Shown: positions 1 through 9,022 of the stretch, one piece after another
How the letters are laid out: each line of letters opens with the position of its first letter
How positions within the stretch are numbered: the first letter of the stretch is position 1
NCBI GenBank assembly: GCA_023146255.1
Contig: JAGLCJ010000016.1
Span: 24,769 to 88,768, forward strand
Length of the DNA: 64,000 nt
Direction: 5' to 3'
Source: Alcanivoracaceae bacterium
GTDB taxonomy: Bacteria; Pseudomonadota; Gammaproteobacteria; Pseudomonadales; Alcanivoracaceae
Notes under the pieces: generated by a model
The model's input: only the letters and a program-made list of their open reading frames with translations
The model's database searches: none
What the model was told of the DNA's origin: nothing
Position numbers and translations under genes: made by a program

Positions 1-132
1 CACAGGCTCGGTGATGACCTGAGGAATAACCGCATCAGGCGCTGGCTCCGGCAGCCGACTGTCATCAGTGCAAGCCACCATAACTGCGCATGCAACAGCC
101 AGAAGTAGAAGTGAAGACGGAGCCCATCTCAT
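1..132 (-). CDS. Lipoprotein, 3' part beyond window
   Basis: Forty-four codons are read before the window edge. The ATG at 132 follows a strong AGGAGG site (138-143). The start of the protein is a lipoprotein signal: short basic N-terminus, Leu/Ala/Val-rich core, and a VMVAC lipobox with Cys at residue 21, followed by a Pro/Asp/Glu-rich linker. It should be exported, lipidated and anchored in the envelope. It lies 125 bp downstream of, and in the same direction as, the cupredoxin and copA genes, so a role in copper handling is possible but unproven. The mature domain is outside the window. Confidence 0.75.
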   Translation of the reverse strand, partial: MRWAPSSLLLLAVACAVMVACTDDSRLPEPAPDAVIPQVITEPV

Positions 133-257
133 AGAAACCTCCTTGAAACCAGCTTCCGGGCAAGCCCCAGCGTAAACCACAGCCCTTCAACTGCTCGCCA
201 ACGGGCACGGCCCGTCGATAAACCGCTGCCATCACCGAAACCGGCTGCAAACAACAT

Positions 258-635
258 TCAGCGCACCCTCAGGATACCCTGATACATATTCATCTGGCAG
301 TGAAAGCGATACTCGCCTGCCGCCATGGCCGGAAGCATCAGCATATGGAGTCGGTTAACGGGCAAAGGTTCACTGATGCCGAGCCCCTCAATGATCAGAT
401 ATTCTGCACATGGACTGGCGTCTTCACGCAGTACCCTGAGCGTCAGCGGCTGCCCCGCCGGGCTGTCAATCAAAGCCGGCGTGTAGGTACCGTTAGCCAC
501 CCGGATATCGATCACCCCATCTTTCGTGCCGACAGCATTTCGCGGCTTCCACAGCCAGAACCACCAGACAATCATCATCATGGCTGTCAAACCGACAGCA
601 TTCACCAGCAACGTAGTCACAGGCAAAGTAGTCAT
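258..635 (-). CDS. Membrane-anchored cupredoxin-like protein
   Basis: This 125-residue protein has one N-terminal membrane segment (about residues 8-28) ending in WFWLWKP, then a small beta-rich domain. The domain carries a Cys in DASPCAEY and the C-terminal run FHCQMNMYQG, the Cys/Met pattern of the Cupredoxin_1 family, which offers copper ligands. Its start overlaps the copA stop by four bases (ATGA), so the two are translationally coupled. It probably binds copper on the periplasmic side and works with the exporter. Start is fixed by the overlap. Confidence 0.85.
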   Translation of the reverse strand: MTTLPVTTLLVNAVGLTAMMMIVWWFWLWKPRNAVGTKDGVIDIRVANGTYTPALIDSPAGQPLTLRVLREDASPCAEYLIIEGLGISEPLPVNRLHMLMLPAMAAGEYRFHCQMNMYQGILRVR

Positions 636-3157
636 ACCACCTCCCCGGCGGGATTCGCCCGAAAAAATCTCAACCGATTGGCATTCGAAACAACCGTCAC
701 CGATGACAGGGACATGGCCAGCCCGGCGATCACCGGACTGAACATCATCCCGGTGAGCGGGTAAAGCAGTCCCGCCGCCACCGGAATACCGAGCACGTTG
801 TAGAGAAATGCACCAACAAGATTCTGCTTGATGTTACGGACTGTGGCAGACGAAACCGCAATCGCATCAACCACACCATGCAGCGACCCACGCATCAAGG
901 CAATCCCGGCACTTTCAATTGCCACGTCCGTTCCGGTGCCGATGGCAAATCCGACATCAGCCTCTGCGAGCGCTGGCGCGTCATTAATACCGTCTCCGAC
1001 CATGGCAACAAGCTCCCCGCGATCACGTCGTACGCGCACATGCGACGCTTTATCCGCCGGCAGCACTTCGGCAATCACCTCGTCAATGCCGGCCTCCCTG
1101 CCAATCGCTTCTGCGGTGCTGCGCACATCACCGGTAATCATCACCACTTTGAGTCCGCGTGCATGCATGCGAGCCACTGCTGCATGGGCATCCGGCTTGA
1201 TCTGATCACGCACCCCGATCACGCCGATCAGGGCTTTGTCCAGCGCCAGATACAGAGGCGTGCCAGCCTGATCGGTGATACTGACCACATCTGTCGCTGC
1301 CACATCCGCCTCAACACCTTGCTCACGCAACCAGCGCAAGTTGCCAATTCTCACCAGTTGATCACGATAACGAGCCTGCACGCCCTTGCCATTCTCGGCG
1401 ACAAAATCGCTCACCATAGCAGCGGTCAGACTGCGCGCTCTGGCGGCTTCCATCACGGCGAACGCCAGCGGGTGTTCCGAAGCATTTTCCAGCGCTGCTG
1501 CCAGAGCCAGCACCTCGTCCTCCGACCAGCCGGCATAACCGAACACCTTGGTCACCGACGGTTTTCCCTCGGTAATGGTGCCGGTTTTATCGAGAATGAT
1601 CGTGGTCAGCTCAGAGGCCGTCTGCAACGCCTCACCCTGACGAATAAGAATGCCGGACTCCGCCGCCTTGCCCACCCCTACCATCACCGACATCGGCGTA
1701 GCCAGCCCGAGCGCACAGGGGCAGGCAATAATCAGCACCGTGGTCAATGCCACCATGGCGTAACTGGCGCGCGGTTCCGGGCCGACATTGAACCAGACCA
1801 GCGCTGCGGCAATGGCCACCAGCATCACCACCGGCACAAATACCGCAGACACCTGATCAGCGAGACGGCCAATCGGCGGACGCGAGCCCTGTGCCTTTTT
1901 GACCAGCGCAATAATCTGCGCCAGCACCGTGTCCTTGCCGACCCGGGTAGCACGATAAATCAGGCTGCCCTGTTGGCTTATCGTGCCGGCAGATACTGTG
2001 TCCCCTGCCTGCTTGCTCACCGGTACCGGCTCGCCGGTCAGCATCGACTCGTCCACTAGTGTGGAACCACTTTCCACCACACCGTCGACGGCAATTTTTT
2101 CCCCTGGCCGAACGCGCAGGCGCATGCCTGTAGTCACTTGTGCAATGTCGATATCCGCCTCACCGCCGTCGTCCGCGACGCGGCGCGCCGTGGTGGCTCG
2201 CAAACCAAGCAGCCGTTTGATCGCCTGACTGGCGCGGCCGCGTGCGCGCAACTCCAGAGCGAGGCCGAGATTGATAAAGCCGATGATCATCGCCGAGGCT
2301 TCGAAATACACATGCCTTGCCTGCTCCGGCAGCAGCGATGGCGCCAGCACTGCCACCATCGAGTACAACCATGCTGTGCCGGTGCCGATCGCGATCAGGG
2401 TGTCCATATTGGCGTTGTGGTGGACAGCGGCCTTCCAGGCGCCAACAAAAAAACGTCCGCCGGCAAATACCAGCACGGCAAGGGTAAGCATGCCAATCAG
2501 CAACCAGCCCAGCTGGCTTGCAGCGCCGGCATGCACCATCATGCTGCCGCCGAACACCATCCACGCCATCAACGGCGCGCCCAGGCCCAGCGCCAACCAG
2601 GTGTCGCGCATCAGACGACGATAAAGTTTCTGCTCGGCGCGCTCACGTTCCTCCTCCAGCGAATCCTCATCTTCGACTACCGATGCGCCGTAGCCAACCG
2701 CCTCGACAGCAGCGATAAGATCCTGCGGGTTTGCTCCACCCATCACGTGCGCGCTGTGATCGGCCAGATTCATGCTGGCCTGCTCAACTCCCGGCACCGA
2801 CGACAGCGCGGTTTCGATCGTGCGCACACAGCTGGCACAGGTCGCACCGGTAATGGCCAGACGCATGCCATCGCCACCTGATTCAATCTGTCGAGGTGGG
2901 CCATCAATACTGCAGTGGTCAGGCTCTGTCTCCGGATCCGCGTCCGCCGATACACTCTCTGCGGGATAGCCAGCCTGTGCCAGCGCCGCCATAACTGGCG
3001 CAGAATCGTTGCCATCAATGCGCAGTGCAACGCTCTTGCCAGTGATATCAATGGCAATATCATGAACACCGGCGAGCGGCTCCAGCGCGGCCCGAATCTT
3101 GCGCGCGCAACCACCACATTTCATCGCCGGAATCGAAAAGCGGACTAAAGTAGACAT
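632..3157 (-). CDS. copA: Copper-translocating P1B-type ATPase
   Basis: This 841-residue inner-membrane pump moves Cu(I) out of the cytoplasm using ATP. Two N-terminal heavy-metal domains are visible, with MKCGGC near residue 12 and ATCASC near residue 105. Membrane helices follow, then the ion-binding CPC motif (IIACPCALG, about residue 475), the phosphorylation site DKTGT (about 523) and the hinge GDGINDAP. CPC together with CxxC N-domains indicates Cu(I)/Ag(I) rather than Zn/Cd. It heads a likely operon with the cupredoxin gene (4-base overlap). No MerR/CueR regulator is visible in the 97 bp upstream gap. Confidence 0.95.
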   Translation of the reverse strand: MSTLVRFSIPAMKCGGCARKIRAALEPLAGVHDIAIDITGKSVALRIDGNDSAPVMAALAQAGYPAESVSADADPETEPDHCSIDGPPRQIESGGDGMRLAITGATCASCVRTIETALSSVPGVEQASMNLADHSAHVMGGANPQDLIAAVEAVGYGASVVEDEDSLEEERERAEQKLYRRLMRDTWLALGLGAPLMAWMVFGGSMMVHAGAASQLGWLLIGMLTLAVLVFAGGRFFVGAWKAAVHHNANMDTLIAIGTGTAWLYSMVAVLAPSLLPEQARHVYFEASAMIIGFINLGLALELRARGRASQAIKRLLGLRATTARRVADDGGEADIDIAQVTTGMRLRVRPGEKIAVDGVVESGSTLVDESMLTGEPVPVSKQAGDTVSAGTISQQGSLIYRATRVGKDTVLAQIIALVKKAQGSRPPIGRLADQVSAVFVPVVMLVAIAAALVWFNVGPEPRASYAMVALTTVLIIACPCALGLATPMSVMVGVGKAAESGILIRQGEALQTASELTTIILDKTGTITEGKPSVTKVFGYAGWSEDEVLALAAALENASEHPLAFAVMEAARARSLTAAMVSDFVAENGKGVQARYRDQLVRIGNLRWLREQGVEADVAATDVVSITDQAGTPLYLALDKALIGVIGVRDQIKPDAHAAVARMHARGLKVVMITGDVRSTAEAIGREAGIDEVIAEVLPADKASHVRVRRDRGELVAMVGDGINDAPALAEADVGFAIGTGTDVAIESAGIALMRGSLHGVVDAIAVSSATVRNIKQNLVGAFLYNVLGIPVAAGLLYPLTGMMFSPVIAGLAMSLSSVTVVSNANRLRFFRANPAGEVV

Positions 3158-3254
3158 GTCATGCTCCAGACAATTTTGATGGAACCAGTGTCAAACCCCG
3201 GTGCCACTCCAAGGTCAAGCCACGACTGACCGTTTATCGAAATATCTCGCCATT

Positions 3255-3593
3255 TCAATCACGCAGTTTCTTCAGATCGTCCCTGACCGGCATACGCTTG
3301 AACATGCTGACATTACTACCACCGGTATTGCCGTCCGGCAGTACACCGACCGCAGAGCCGATGCCACCGAGCACAATCCGTACTGCCTGCCCGACCACCG
3401 CTGCCGGTCGGCGGCGACGCCACTCCAGCTTCAACATGGCCCAGTGCGAACGAACATGTGGCAGCACGTATTTCTGACCAATCACATGGGCGCGCTCGAG
3501 ATGGCGAAACCCGGTTTCAAGATCACCCTCATTAATAAAACCCTGTGCTGCAGATAATTCCCGCTCGAAGGCGGCGCGCTGTTCCGGCTTCAT
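3255..3593 (-). CDS. DUF3703 family protein
   Basis: A 112-residue cytoplasmic protein that matches my memory of DUF3703: an N-terminal helical part with GDLETGFRHLERAHVIGQ, a WRRRR turn, and a C-terminal LPDGNTGGSNVS segment. The function of the family is not known. It is often seen near metal-resistance genes, and here it precedes copA by 97 bp on the same strand. No signal peptide or metal-binding Cys pair is present. Confidence 0.75.
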   Translation of the reverse strand: MKPEQRAAFERELSAAQGFINEGDLETGFRHLERAHVIGQKYVLPHVRSHWAMLKLEWRRRRPAAVVGQAVRIVLGGIGSAVGVLPDGNTGGSNVSMFKRMPVRDDLKKLRD

Positions 3594-3705
3594 GATGAAC
3601 TCCCCGGTAGATAGACAACGACAGTTTCAACCCGTTGGTTACCCCCAGGTCAAGGGAACAGGTTCGGGATGACGCACCCGGCCACCGGCCACTACAATCA
3701 GCGCC

Positions 3706-4395
3706 ATGCCGAACCTGCTGATCCGCCATTTTCCCCGCGTCGACTACCCGCCCTGCTGGCAGGCGATGAAGAACTTTACCGACCAGCGTGACGAGCACAC
3801 GCCGGACGAGCTGTGGCTTCTCGAGCATCCCGATGTATTCACCCTGGGACAGGCCGGCAAGCCGGAGCACGTGCTGAATCCGGGGCCGATCCCGCTGGTG
3901 CAGACCGATCGTGGCGGCCAGGTGACCTGGCATGGCCCGGGGCAAACAGTGGGCTACCTGCTGTTCGATATCGCCCGCATGGGCATCGGCGCCCGCGAAC
4001 TGGTCAGCCGGATCGAGCAGGCCATCGTCGACTATCTGGCGACACTGGATATCGAGGCAGCGCCGCGTAAGGATGCCCCGGGGGTGTATGTCGGCACCGC
4101 CAAGATCGCCTCGCTCGGCCTGCGTATCCGCCATGGCCGCAGTTACCACGGCCTGTCATTGAACCGCGATGTCGATATGGCCGTATTCCAGCGCATTAAT
4201 CCCTGTGGCCATATTGGTCAGCCGATGACCAGTCTGGCCCTGCTCGGTGCCGATCCCGGTCGGACCGCGGTTGAAGCCGGCCTGCAGCAGACCCTGTGTC
4301 AGCACTTTGCATTCGACAACGTCACTGCCGCCGGGCTGCCGGACTGGTACACTGGCGCCCTGTCCGAATCCCCGCAGGAGTCCCCCTCGCCATGA
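3706..4395 (+). CDS. lipB: Octanoyltransferase
   Basis: LipB (229 aa) transfers octanoyl from acyl carrier protein to lipoyl domains of 2-oxoacid dehydrogenases and the glycine cleavage H protein. The signature RGGQVTWHGPGQ lies at residues 69-80, the catalytic Lys133 in GTAKIASLG, and the catalytic Cys167 in INPCGHIG. Length matches the family. The stop overlaps the lipA start by four bases, so the two enzymes of lipoate synthesis are coupled. No strong ribosome binding site precedes the ATG, but homology supports this start. Confidence 0.96.
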   Translation: MPNLLIRHFPRVDYPPCWQAMKNFTDQRDEHTPDELWLLEHPDVFTLGQAGKPEHVLNPGPIPLVQTDRGGQVTWHGPGQTVGYLLFDIARMGIGARELVSRIEQAIVDYLATLDIEAAPRKDAPGVYVGTAKIASLGLRIRHGRSYHGLSLNRDVDMAVFQRINPCGHIGQPMTSLALLGADPGRTAVEAGLQQTLCQHFAFDNVTAAGLPDWYTGALSESPQESPSP

Positions 4396-5369
4396 GCGAA
4401 TCGCGTCCGGTCCGTCGCAAGGTTGCCCCCGGTGAAAAACTGCGCGGCGCCGACAAGGTGCGCGCCATTCCGGTGGTCAACGAACCGGTGATCCAGCGCA
4501 AGCCAAGCTGGATCCGGGTGCGGGTGCCGGCCAACGGCGAAATCCAGCGAATCAAGTCGATGCTGCGGCGGCAGAAGCTGCACACCGTCTGCGAGGAAGC
4601 CTCCTGCCCGAACCTGCCGGAGTGTTTCGGCAGCGGCACCGCTACTTTCATGATCATGGGCGATATCTGCACCCGTCGCTGTTCGTTCTGCGATGTCGGC
4701 TTTGGCCGGCCGAAGCCGCTGGATGTGGATGAGCCCAAGCATCTCGGCGAGAGCGTTGCCGATCTGGCATTGAAATATGTGGTGGTCACCTCGGTGGATC
4801 GTGATGATCTGGCCGATGGTGGCGCGCAACATTTTGCCGAATGCATTGGCGAGATCCGCAAACAGTCGCCGGGCACCCGCATCGAAGTGCTGGTACCGGA
4901 TTTCAAGCTGTGCATGGACGAGGCGCTGGCAATCTTCGCCACTCAGCCGCCGGATGTATTCAATCACAACATCGAAACCGTGCCGGAGCTGTACAAAACC
5001 ATTCGCCCCGGTGCCAAGTATGACCACTCGCTGACACTGCTGAAGAAATTCAAGGCACAGCATCCTGACATCGCCACCAAATCCGGCATCATGGTCGGCT
5101 TGGGTGAAACTTTCGATCAGGTCATCGCTGTGCTGAAGGATCTGCGTGCCCACGATGTTGACATGCTGACCATCGGCCAGTATCTGCAGCCGAGCAAACA
5201 CCATGCGCCAGTGGAGCGTTATGTGCACCCGGATGAATTTCGCCAATACGCAAAGGTTGCCGAAGAACTTGGCTTCAGCTCGGTGGCATCAGGACCGATG
5301 GTGCGCAGCTCCTATCACGCCGACCTGCAACATCAGGGGATCGACGTGGGCCAGCTGCACAGCCACTGA
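4392..5369 (+). CDS. lipA: Lipoyl synthase (radical SAM)
   Basis: LipA (325 aa) inserts two sulfur atoms into the octanoyl chain made available by LipB. The auxiliary [4Fe-4S] cluster ligands are Cys67, Cys72 and Cys78; the radical-SAM cluster ligands are Cys93, Cys97 and Cys100 in CTRRCSFC. The ATG at 4392 shares bases with the lipB stop. An in-frame upstream start at 4296 lies wholly inside lipB and was rejected. The C-terminal segment VASGPMVRSSYHAD is typical of the family. Confidence 0.97.
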   Translation: MSESRPVRRKVAPGEKLRGADKVRAIPVVNEPVIQRKPSWIRVRVPANGEIQRIKSMLRRQKLHTVCEEASCPNLPECFGSGTATFMIMGDICTRRCSFCDVGFGRPKPLDVDEPKHLGESVADLALKYVVVTSVDRDDLADGGAQHFAECIGEIRKQSPGTRIEVLVPDFKLCMDEALAIFATQPPDVFNHNIETVPELYKTIRPGAKYDHSLTLLKKFKAQHPDIATKSGIMVGLGETFDQVIAVLKDLRAHDVDMLTIGQYLQPSKHHAPVERYVHPDEFRQYAKVAEELGFSSVASGPMVRSSYHADLQHQGIDVGQLHSH

Positions 5370-5395
5370 AAAAAACCATACAAAGGAGTGTCAGC

Positions 5396-5866
5396 ATGAA
5401 CAATCCGTATCAGTCCCCGGCCGCAGCGGTAACACCTGACGATCCGATGGCAGCACTGCAATATGGCGGCTTCTGGCGTCGTGTCGGAGCTTCCGTCATC
5501 GATTCCATTCTGATCCTGCTGGTAACGGCGCCTTTCCTGTATGCGTTTTATGGCGAGAGTTTCTATGCCGAGCAAAGCCTGATACGCGGCCCCGCTGACT
5601 TCATCATCAGCTACCTGTTTCCCGCCGTCGCTTCGATCACTTTCTGGGTTTACAAGTCGGCCACGCCGGGCAAGATGGTGTTTGGCTTGAAAATTGTAGA
5701 TGCGGAAACGGCGGGGCCGTGCAGCACCGGCCAACTGATTGGTCGTTACCTTGGTTACTACCCGTCGTTTCTGGTGATTGGACTGGGCTTTATCTGGATC
5801 GCGTTCGACAAACGCAAGCAGGGCTGGCATGACAAGATGGCCGGCACCGTGGTAATCCGCAATTGA
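5396..5866 (+). CDS. RDD family membrane protein
   Basis: A 156-residue inner-membrane protein with the RDD domain: GGFWRRVGASVIDSILI near residue 22, two further hydrophobic stretches, the segment TPGKMVFGLKIVD, and the ending QGWHDKMAGTVVI. The ATG follows an AAAGGAG site. The function of RDD proteins is mostly unknown; some act in ion exchange. It lies 26 bp after lipA on the same strand and ends at a hairpin shared with mpl. Confidence 0.88.
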   Translation: MNNPYQSPAAAVTPDDPMAALQYGGFWRRVGASVIDSILILLVTAPFLYAFYGESFYAEQSLIRGPADFIISYLFPAVASITFWVYKSATPGKMVFGLKIVDAETAGPCSTGQLIGRYLGYYPSFLVIGLGFIWIAFDKRKQGWHDKMAGTVVIRN

Positions 5867-5876
5867 TATTGAATCC

Positions 5877-5897
5877 GGGGCGCATCAGCGCCCCTTT
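5877..5897. terminator. Bidirectional terminator hairpin
   Basis: A perfect 7-bp GC stem (GGGGCGC/GCGCCCC, loop ATCA) is followed by TTT on the + strand. It sits between the convergent RDD and mpl genes and overlaps the last codons and stop of mpl (stop at 5885-5887). The short T-run makes it a moderate terminator at best. Confidence 0.5.
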
Positions 5898-7240
5898 AAC
5901 GCCGTAACCAGCTTGCGGTGAACGCCGCCAAAACCGCCATTGCTCATGATCACCACGTTCAGCGGCGAGCTATCTCGAGCACAGATATCAGCAATCACCG
6001 CATCAATGCTCGACAGGGTTTTGGCCGGGACTTTTGATGCCTTGACCACATCATCCAGCGACCAGTTGATACCTTCCGGCTGATACCAGATCACTTCATC
6101 TGCTGCCAGCACACTGTCCGCCAGCTTGTCGCGATGCGCCCCCATGCGCATGGTATTGGAGCGCGGCTCAATCACGGCGATGATTTTTTCCTTGCCGACT
6201 TTTTTCCGCAGCCCTTCCAGAGTGGTGGCAATCGCCGTCGGGTGATGGGCAAAGTCATCATAGACGCGCACGCCGCGCGCCTCGCCAACCAGTTCCATGC
6301 GCCGTTTGACGCCGAGGAAATCGCCGAGCATCTCGCAGCCCTGCGCCAGCGATACGCCAACATGCCGTGCCGCCAGTAGCGCTGCGACACCATTTTTCAC
6401 GCTGTGCAAGCCAGTTTGCCCCCAGCGCACCTCACCGACTTTTTTACCGTTTTCCAGCACGGCGAAGTGGCTGCCATCATCACTAAGCAGCTGCACATCA
6501 ATGCCGGCACCGGCACCGAACCGCTCCACTTCGCTCCAGCAGCCTTTCTCCAGCACTTCTTCCAGCGCGGCTTCGCCAGTTGGCAGAATGATCCGGCCGT
6601 TACCGGGAATGGTGCGGACCAGATGATGGAACTGTTTCTGGATGGCGCCGAGGTTTTCAAAGATATCGGCGTGATCGAATTCGAGGTTATTGAGAATCGC
6701 CGTGCGCGGCCGGTAGTGAATAAACTTGGAGCGCTTGTCGAAAAATGCGGTGTCGTACTCGTCCGCTTCAACCACAAAAAACGGGGTATCGCCAAGACGC
6801 GCTGACACCGGAAAATTCCCCGGTACGCCACCAATCAGAAAGCCCGGCGCCATGCCGGCCGCTTCCAGCAGCCAGGCCACCATCGACGAGGTAGTGGTCT
6901 TGCCATGGGTGCCGGCGACAGCAATGACCCAGCGCTCCGGCAGCACCACGTCGGCCAGCATCTGTGGGCCGGAGGTATAGCGCAGGCCGCGATTCAGCAC
7001 TTCTTCCACCGCCGGGTTACCGCGGCTCATGGCATTGCCGATCACCACCAGATCCGGTGCCGGATCGAGCTGGGCAGCGTCGTAACCTTCGTGAATCTCG
7101 ATGCCAGCGGCGCGCAGCTGGTCCGACATCGGCGGGTAGACGTTGGTATCGGCGCCGGTCACCCGGTGACCCATGTCCCGCGCCAGTTGCGCCAGCGAGC
7201 CCATGAAGGTGCCGCAAATACCGAGAATGTGAATGTGCAT
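5885..7240 (-). CDS. mpl: UDP-MurNAc:tripeptide ligase (Mpl)
   Basis: Mpl (451 aa) joins recycled L-Ala-gamma-D-Glu-meso-DAP to UDP-MurNAc, bypassing de novo peptidoglycan precursor steps. It opens with the Mur-ligase Rossmann segment HILGICGTFMGSLA, carries the ATP loop GTHGKTTTSSM near residue 108, and has YDDFAHHPTAI and EPRSNTMRMG in the C-terminal half. GTFM rather than GVGM in the first loop separates Mpl from MurC. Length fits. A GGAG site precedes the ATG. Confidence 0.94.
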   Translation of the reverse strand: MHIHILGICGTFMGSLAQLARDMGHRVTGADTNVYPPMSDQLRAAGIEIHEGYDAAQLDPAPDLVVIGNAMSRGNPAVEEVLNRGLRYTSGPQMLADVVLPERWVIAVAGTHGKTTTSSMVAWLLEAAGMAPGFLIGGVPGNFPVSARLGDTPFFVVEADEYDTAFFDKRSKFIHYRPRTAILNNLEFDHADIFENLGAIQKQFHHLVRTIPGNGRIILPTGEAALEEVLEKGCWSEVERFGAGAGIDVQLLSDDGSHFAVLENGKKVGEVRWGQTGLHSVKNGVAALLAARHVGVSLAQGCEMLGDFLGVKRRMELVGEARGVRVYDDFAHHPTAIATTLEGLRKKVGKEKIIAVIEPRSNTMRMGAHRDKLADSVLAADEVIWYQPEGINWSLDDVVKASKVPAKTLSSIDAVIADICARDSSPLNVVIMSNGGFGGVHRKLVTALKGR

Positions 7241-7338
7241 GTTTCAGGAGCTCCGGAAATCGTCGGGGCAGTGTAGCGGGCCGGGTTTCTGTTGGCACCT
7301 GCGAGGCGTATCAGTTCAGGTGGGCAGTGACCTTCGCC

Positions 7339-7452
7339 GGTTGTGGCGGTCATCAGGGATTGCCGGGACACGCCGTGAACCCGTCCCTGGGGGCTTGCGT
7401 TCGCCATCCATGGCTCACACAGTCCCGGCAACCCCTGATGACCGCCACAACC
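7339..7452 (-). repeat. 114-nt palindromic element, family 1, copy 1
   Basis: Arms of 31 nt (7339-7369 and 7422-7452) are complementary at 30 of 31 positions and enclose a 52-nt core. Read on the minus strand, the core matches the copies at 9023 and 19612. Two small internal hairpins are present: GCCAT/ATGGC (7403-7414) and CCC/GGG (7380-7391). The inner arm (TTGCCGGGAC) is shared by the family; the outer 20 nt are specific to this copy. It lies between the divergent mpl and phosphofructokinase genes, and could be a cruciform DNA site or a structured RNA. Confidence 0.9.
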
Positions 7453-7710
7453 TCGCATCCCCTTCTTTCACACTTTCCGCTCTGGTTTTTCTGGATCATG
7501 ACTGGCATCACTGTCTCAACCGGCACCGGGCGAGGGGTGGCATAGCCCGGTACACCAAGCGATTAACGGGGAGCGACTGTACCGGGCTATGCCACCCCTC
7601 GGCCTCCCTCGGCCCGCACCGAGGCATTACCCAAGCCAGACCGTGCGCCCACCGAGCAATATCTTTAGAATGCGCGCCAATCCGCCCGCCCCTTCAGGAG
7701 CCCCGATCCC
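7453..7710. other. Remainder of mpl-pfp intergenic region
   Basis: The 470-bp gap between mpl and the phosphofructokinase gene holds two palindromic elements (7339-7452 and 7531-7601). Outside them I see no gene, and no clear -35/-10 pair. The ribosome binding site CAGGAG lies just before the ATG at 7711. Short open frames here read through the palindromes and are not credible genes. Confidence 0.6.
7531..7601 (+). repeat. Hairpin element, family 2, copy A
   Basis: Perfect 24-nt arms (7531-7554 and 7578-7601) enclose a 23-nt loop containing CAAGCGATTAACGGGG. The loop and the 11 inner stem pairs (AGCCCGGTACA) are identical in the copy at 46694. The outer 13 pairs differ from that copy. There is no T-run, so it is not an ordinary terminator. 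Confidence 0.9.
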
Positions 7711-8982
7711 ATGGCCAGGAAATCTGCCCGCAAAAACGCCTTCTACGCCCAGTCCGGCGGCGTCACCGCCGTCATCAACGCCTCCGCCGCCGGCGTCATT
7801 GAAGCCGCCCGCGAGAGCAAGGTGATCGGCAAGGTCTATGCCGGCCGCAATGGCATCATCGGCGCCCTGCTGGAAGAACTGATCGACACCAGTCAGGAAT
7901 CGAAATCCGCCATCGCCGCGCTGAAACACACCCCCGGCGGTGCCTTCGGCTCCTGCCGCTACAAGCTGAAATCGCTGGAACAGAACCGCCGCCAGTACGA
8001 GCGCCTGATCGAAGTGTTCCGCGCCCACGATATCGGTTACTTCTTCTACAACGGCGGCGGTGACTCCGCCGACACCTGCCTGAAGGTCTCCCAGCTGGCT
8101 GAAACCATGGGTTATCCGATTCAGGCCATTCACGTTCCGAAAACCGTCGACAATGACCTGCCGATCACCGACTGCTCACCGGGCTTCGGTTCGGTGGCCA
8201 AGTACACGGCGGTGTCGATCCGTGAAGCGGCACTGGATGTGAAGTCCATGTGCGCCACCTCCACCAAGGTGTTCGTGATGGAAGTGATGGGCCGTCACGC
8301 CGGCTGGATTGCCGCTGCGGCGGGTCTGGCCCAGGAGCAGGACGGCGATGCACCGCATATCATCCTGTTCCCGGAAATCGCTTTTGATCAGGACAAGTTT
8401 CTGAAAAAAGTCGATCAGGTGGTGAAGAAAAACGGCTACTGCGTGATCGCCGTGTCCGAGGGCGCCCGCTACAAGGACGGCACCTTCCTCGCCGATGCCG
8501 GCAGCGTTGATGCCTTCGGCCACAAGCAGCTCGGCGGTGTTGCCCCGGTGCTGGCGCAGATGGTCAAGGACAAGCTCGGCTACAAATATCACTGGGCGGT
8601 GCCGGATTATCTGCAGCGCTCGGCCCGGCATCTGGCCTCCGAGGTCGATCTGGAGCAGGCCTACGCCGTCGGCCGCGCAGCAGTGCAGTTCGCCGAAGCG
8701 GGCCATAATGCGGTGATGCCGGCCATCATTCGCGGCAAGGGCAAGAAATACAGCTGGTCGATTGGCGAGGCGCCGCTGGCTCAGGTCGCCAATGTCGAGA
8801 AGAAGATGCCGCGCAACTTTATCAGCCGCGACGGCTTCGGTATCACTCAGGAAGCCCGCGAGTACCTGTCGCCACTGATTCAGGGCGAAGCCCTGCCGCC
8901 GTACCACAACGGCCTGCCAGTACAGGCGCGGTTGAAGCTGGCGCCGGTGGCGAAGAAACTGAAGGGTAAATTCGAGCTGTAA
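7711..8982 (+). CDS. pfp: 6-phosphofructokinase, PPi-dependent type
   Basis: A 423-residue member of the PfkA superfamily that phosphorylates fructose 6-phosphate. The segment PKTVDNDLP (about residues 143-151) has Lys where ATP-dependent enzymes have Gly (PGTIDND); this marks PPi-using enzymes. Other landmarks are AQSGGVTAVINA at the N-terminus, NGGGDSADT (about 113-121) and MGRHAGWIA. PPi enzymes are reversible and can serve glycolysis or gluconeogenesis. The phosphoryl donor is inferred from residues, not shown. It stands alone, flanked on both sides by palindromic elements. Confidence 0.87.
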   Translation: MARKSARKNAFYAQSGGVTAVINASAAGVIEAARESKVIGKVYAGRNGIIGALLEELIDTSQESKSAIAALKHTPGGAFGSCRYKLKSLEQNRRQYERLIEVFRAHDIGYFFYNGGGDSADTCLKVSQLAETMGYPIQAIHVPKTVDNDLPITDCSPGFGSVAKYTAVSIREAALDVKSMCATSTKVFVMEVMGRHAGWIAAAAGLAQEQDGDAPHIILFPEIAFDQDKFLKKVDQVVKKNGYCVIAVSEGARYKDGTFLADAGSVDAFGHKQLGGVAPVLAQMVKDKLGYKYHWAVPDYLQRSARHLASEVDLEQAYAVGRAAVQFAEAGHNAVMPAIIRGKGKKYSWSIGEAPLAQVANVEKKMPRNFISRDGFGITQEAREYLSPLIQGEALPPYHNGLPVQARLKLAPVAKKLKGKFEL

Positions 8983-9022
8983 AGGCGGGCTCTTCAATAA
9001 CCGGGAAAATAGCAGGATGCTA

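Noticed and set aside
878..2059. 393-codon + strand frame opposite copA
   Set aside because: His/Arg-rich low-sense translation, antisense to a clear P-type ATPase.
7339..7601. CRISPR array
   Set aside because: Only single palindromes of two different families; no regular repeat-spacer pattern and no cas genes.
7531..7601. tRNA or intrinsic terminator at family 2 elements
   Set aside because: No cloverleaf or anticodon arm can be drawn, no T-run follows, and the stem is a simple long hairpin.
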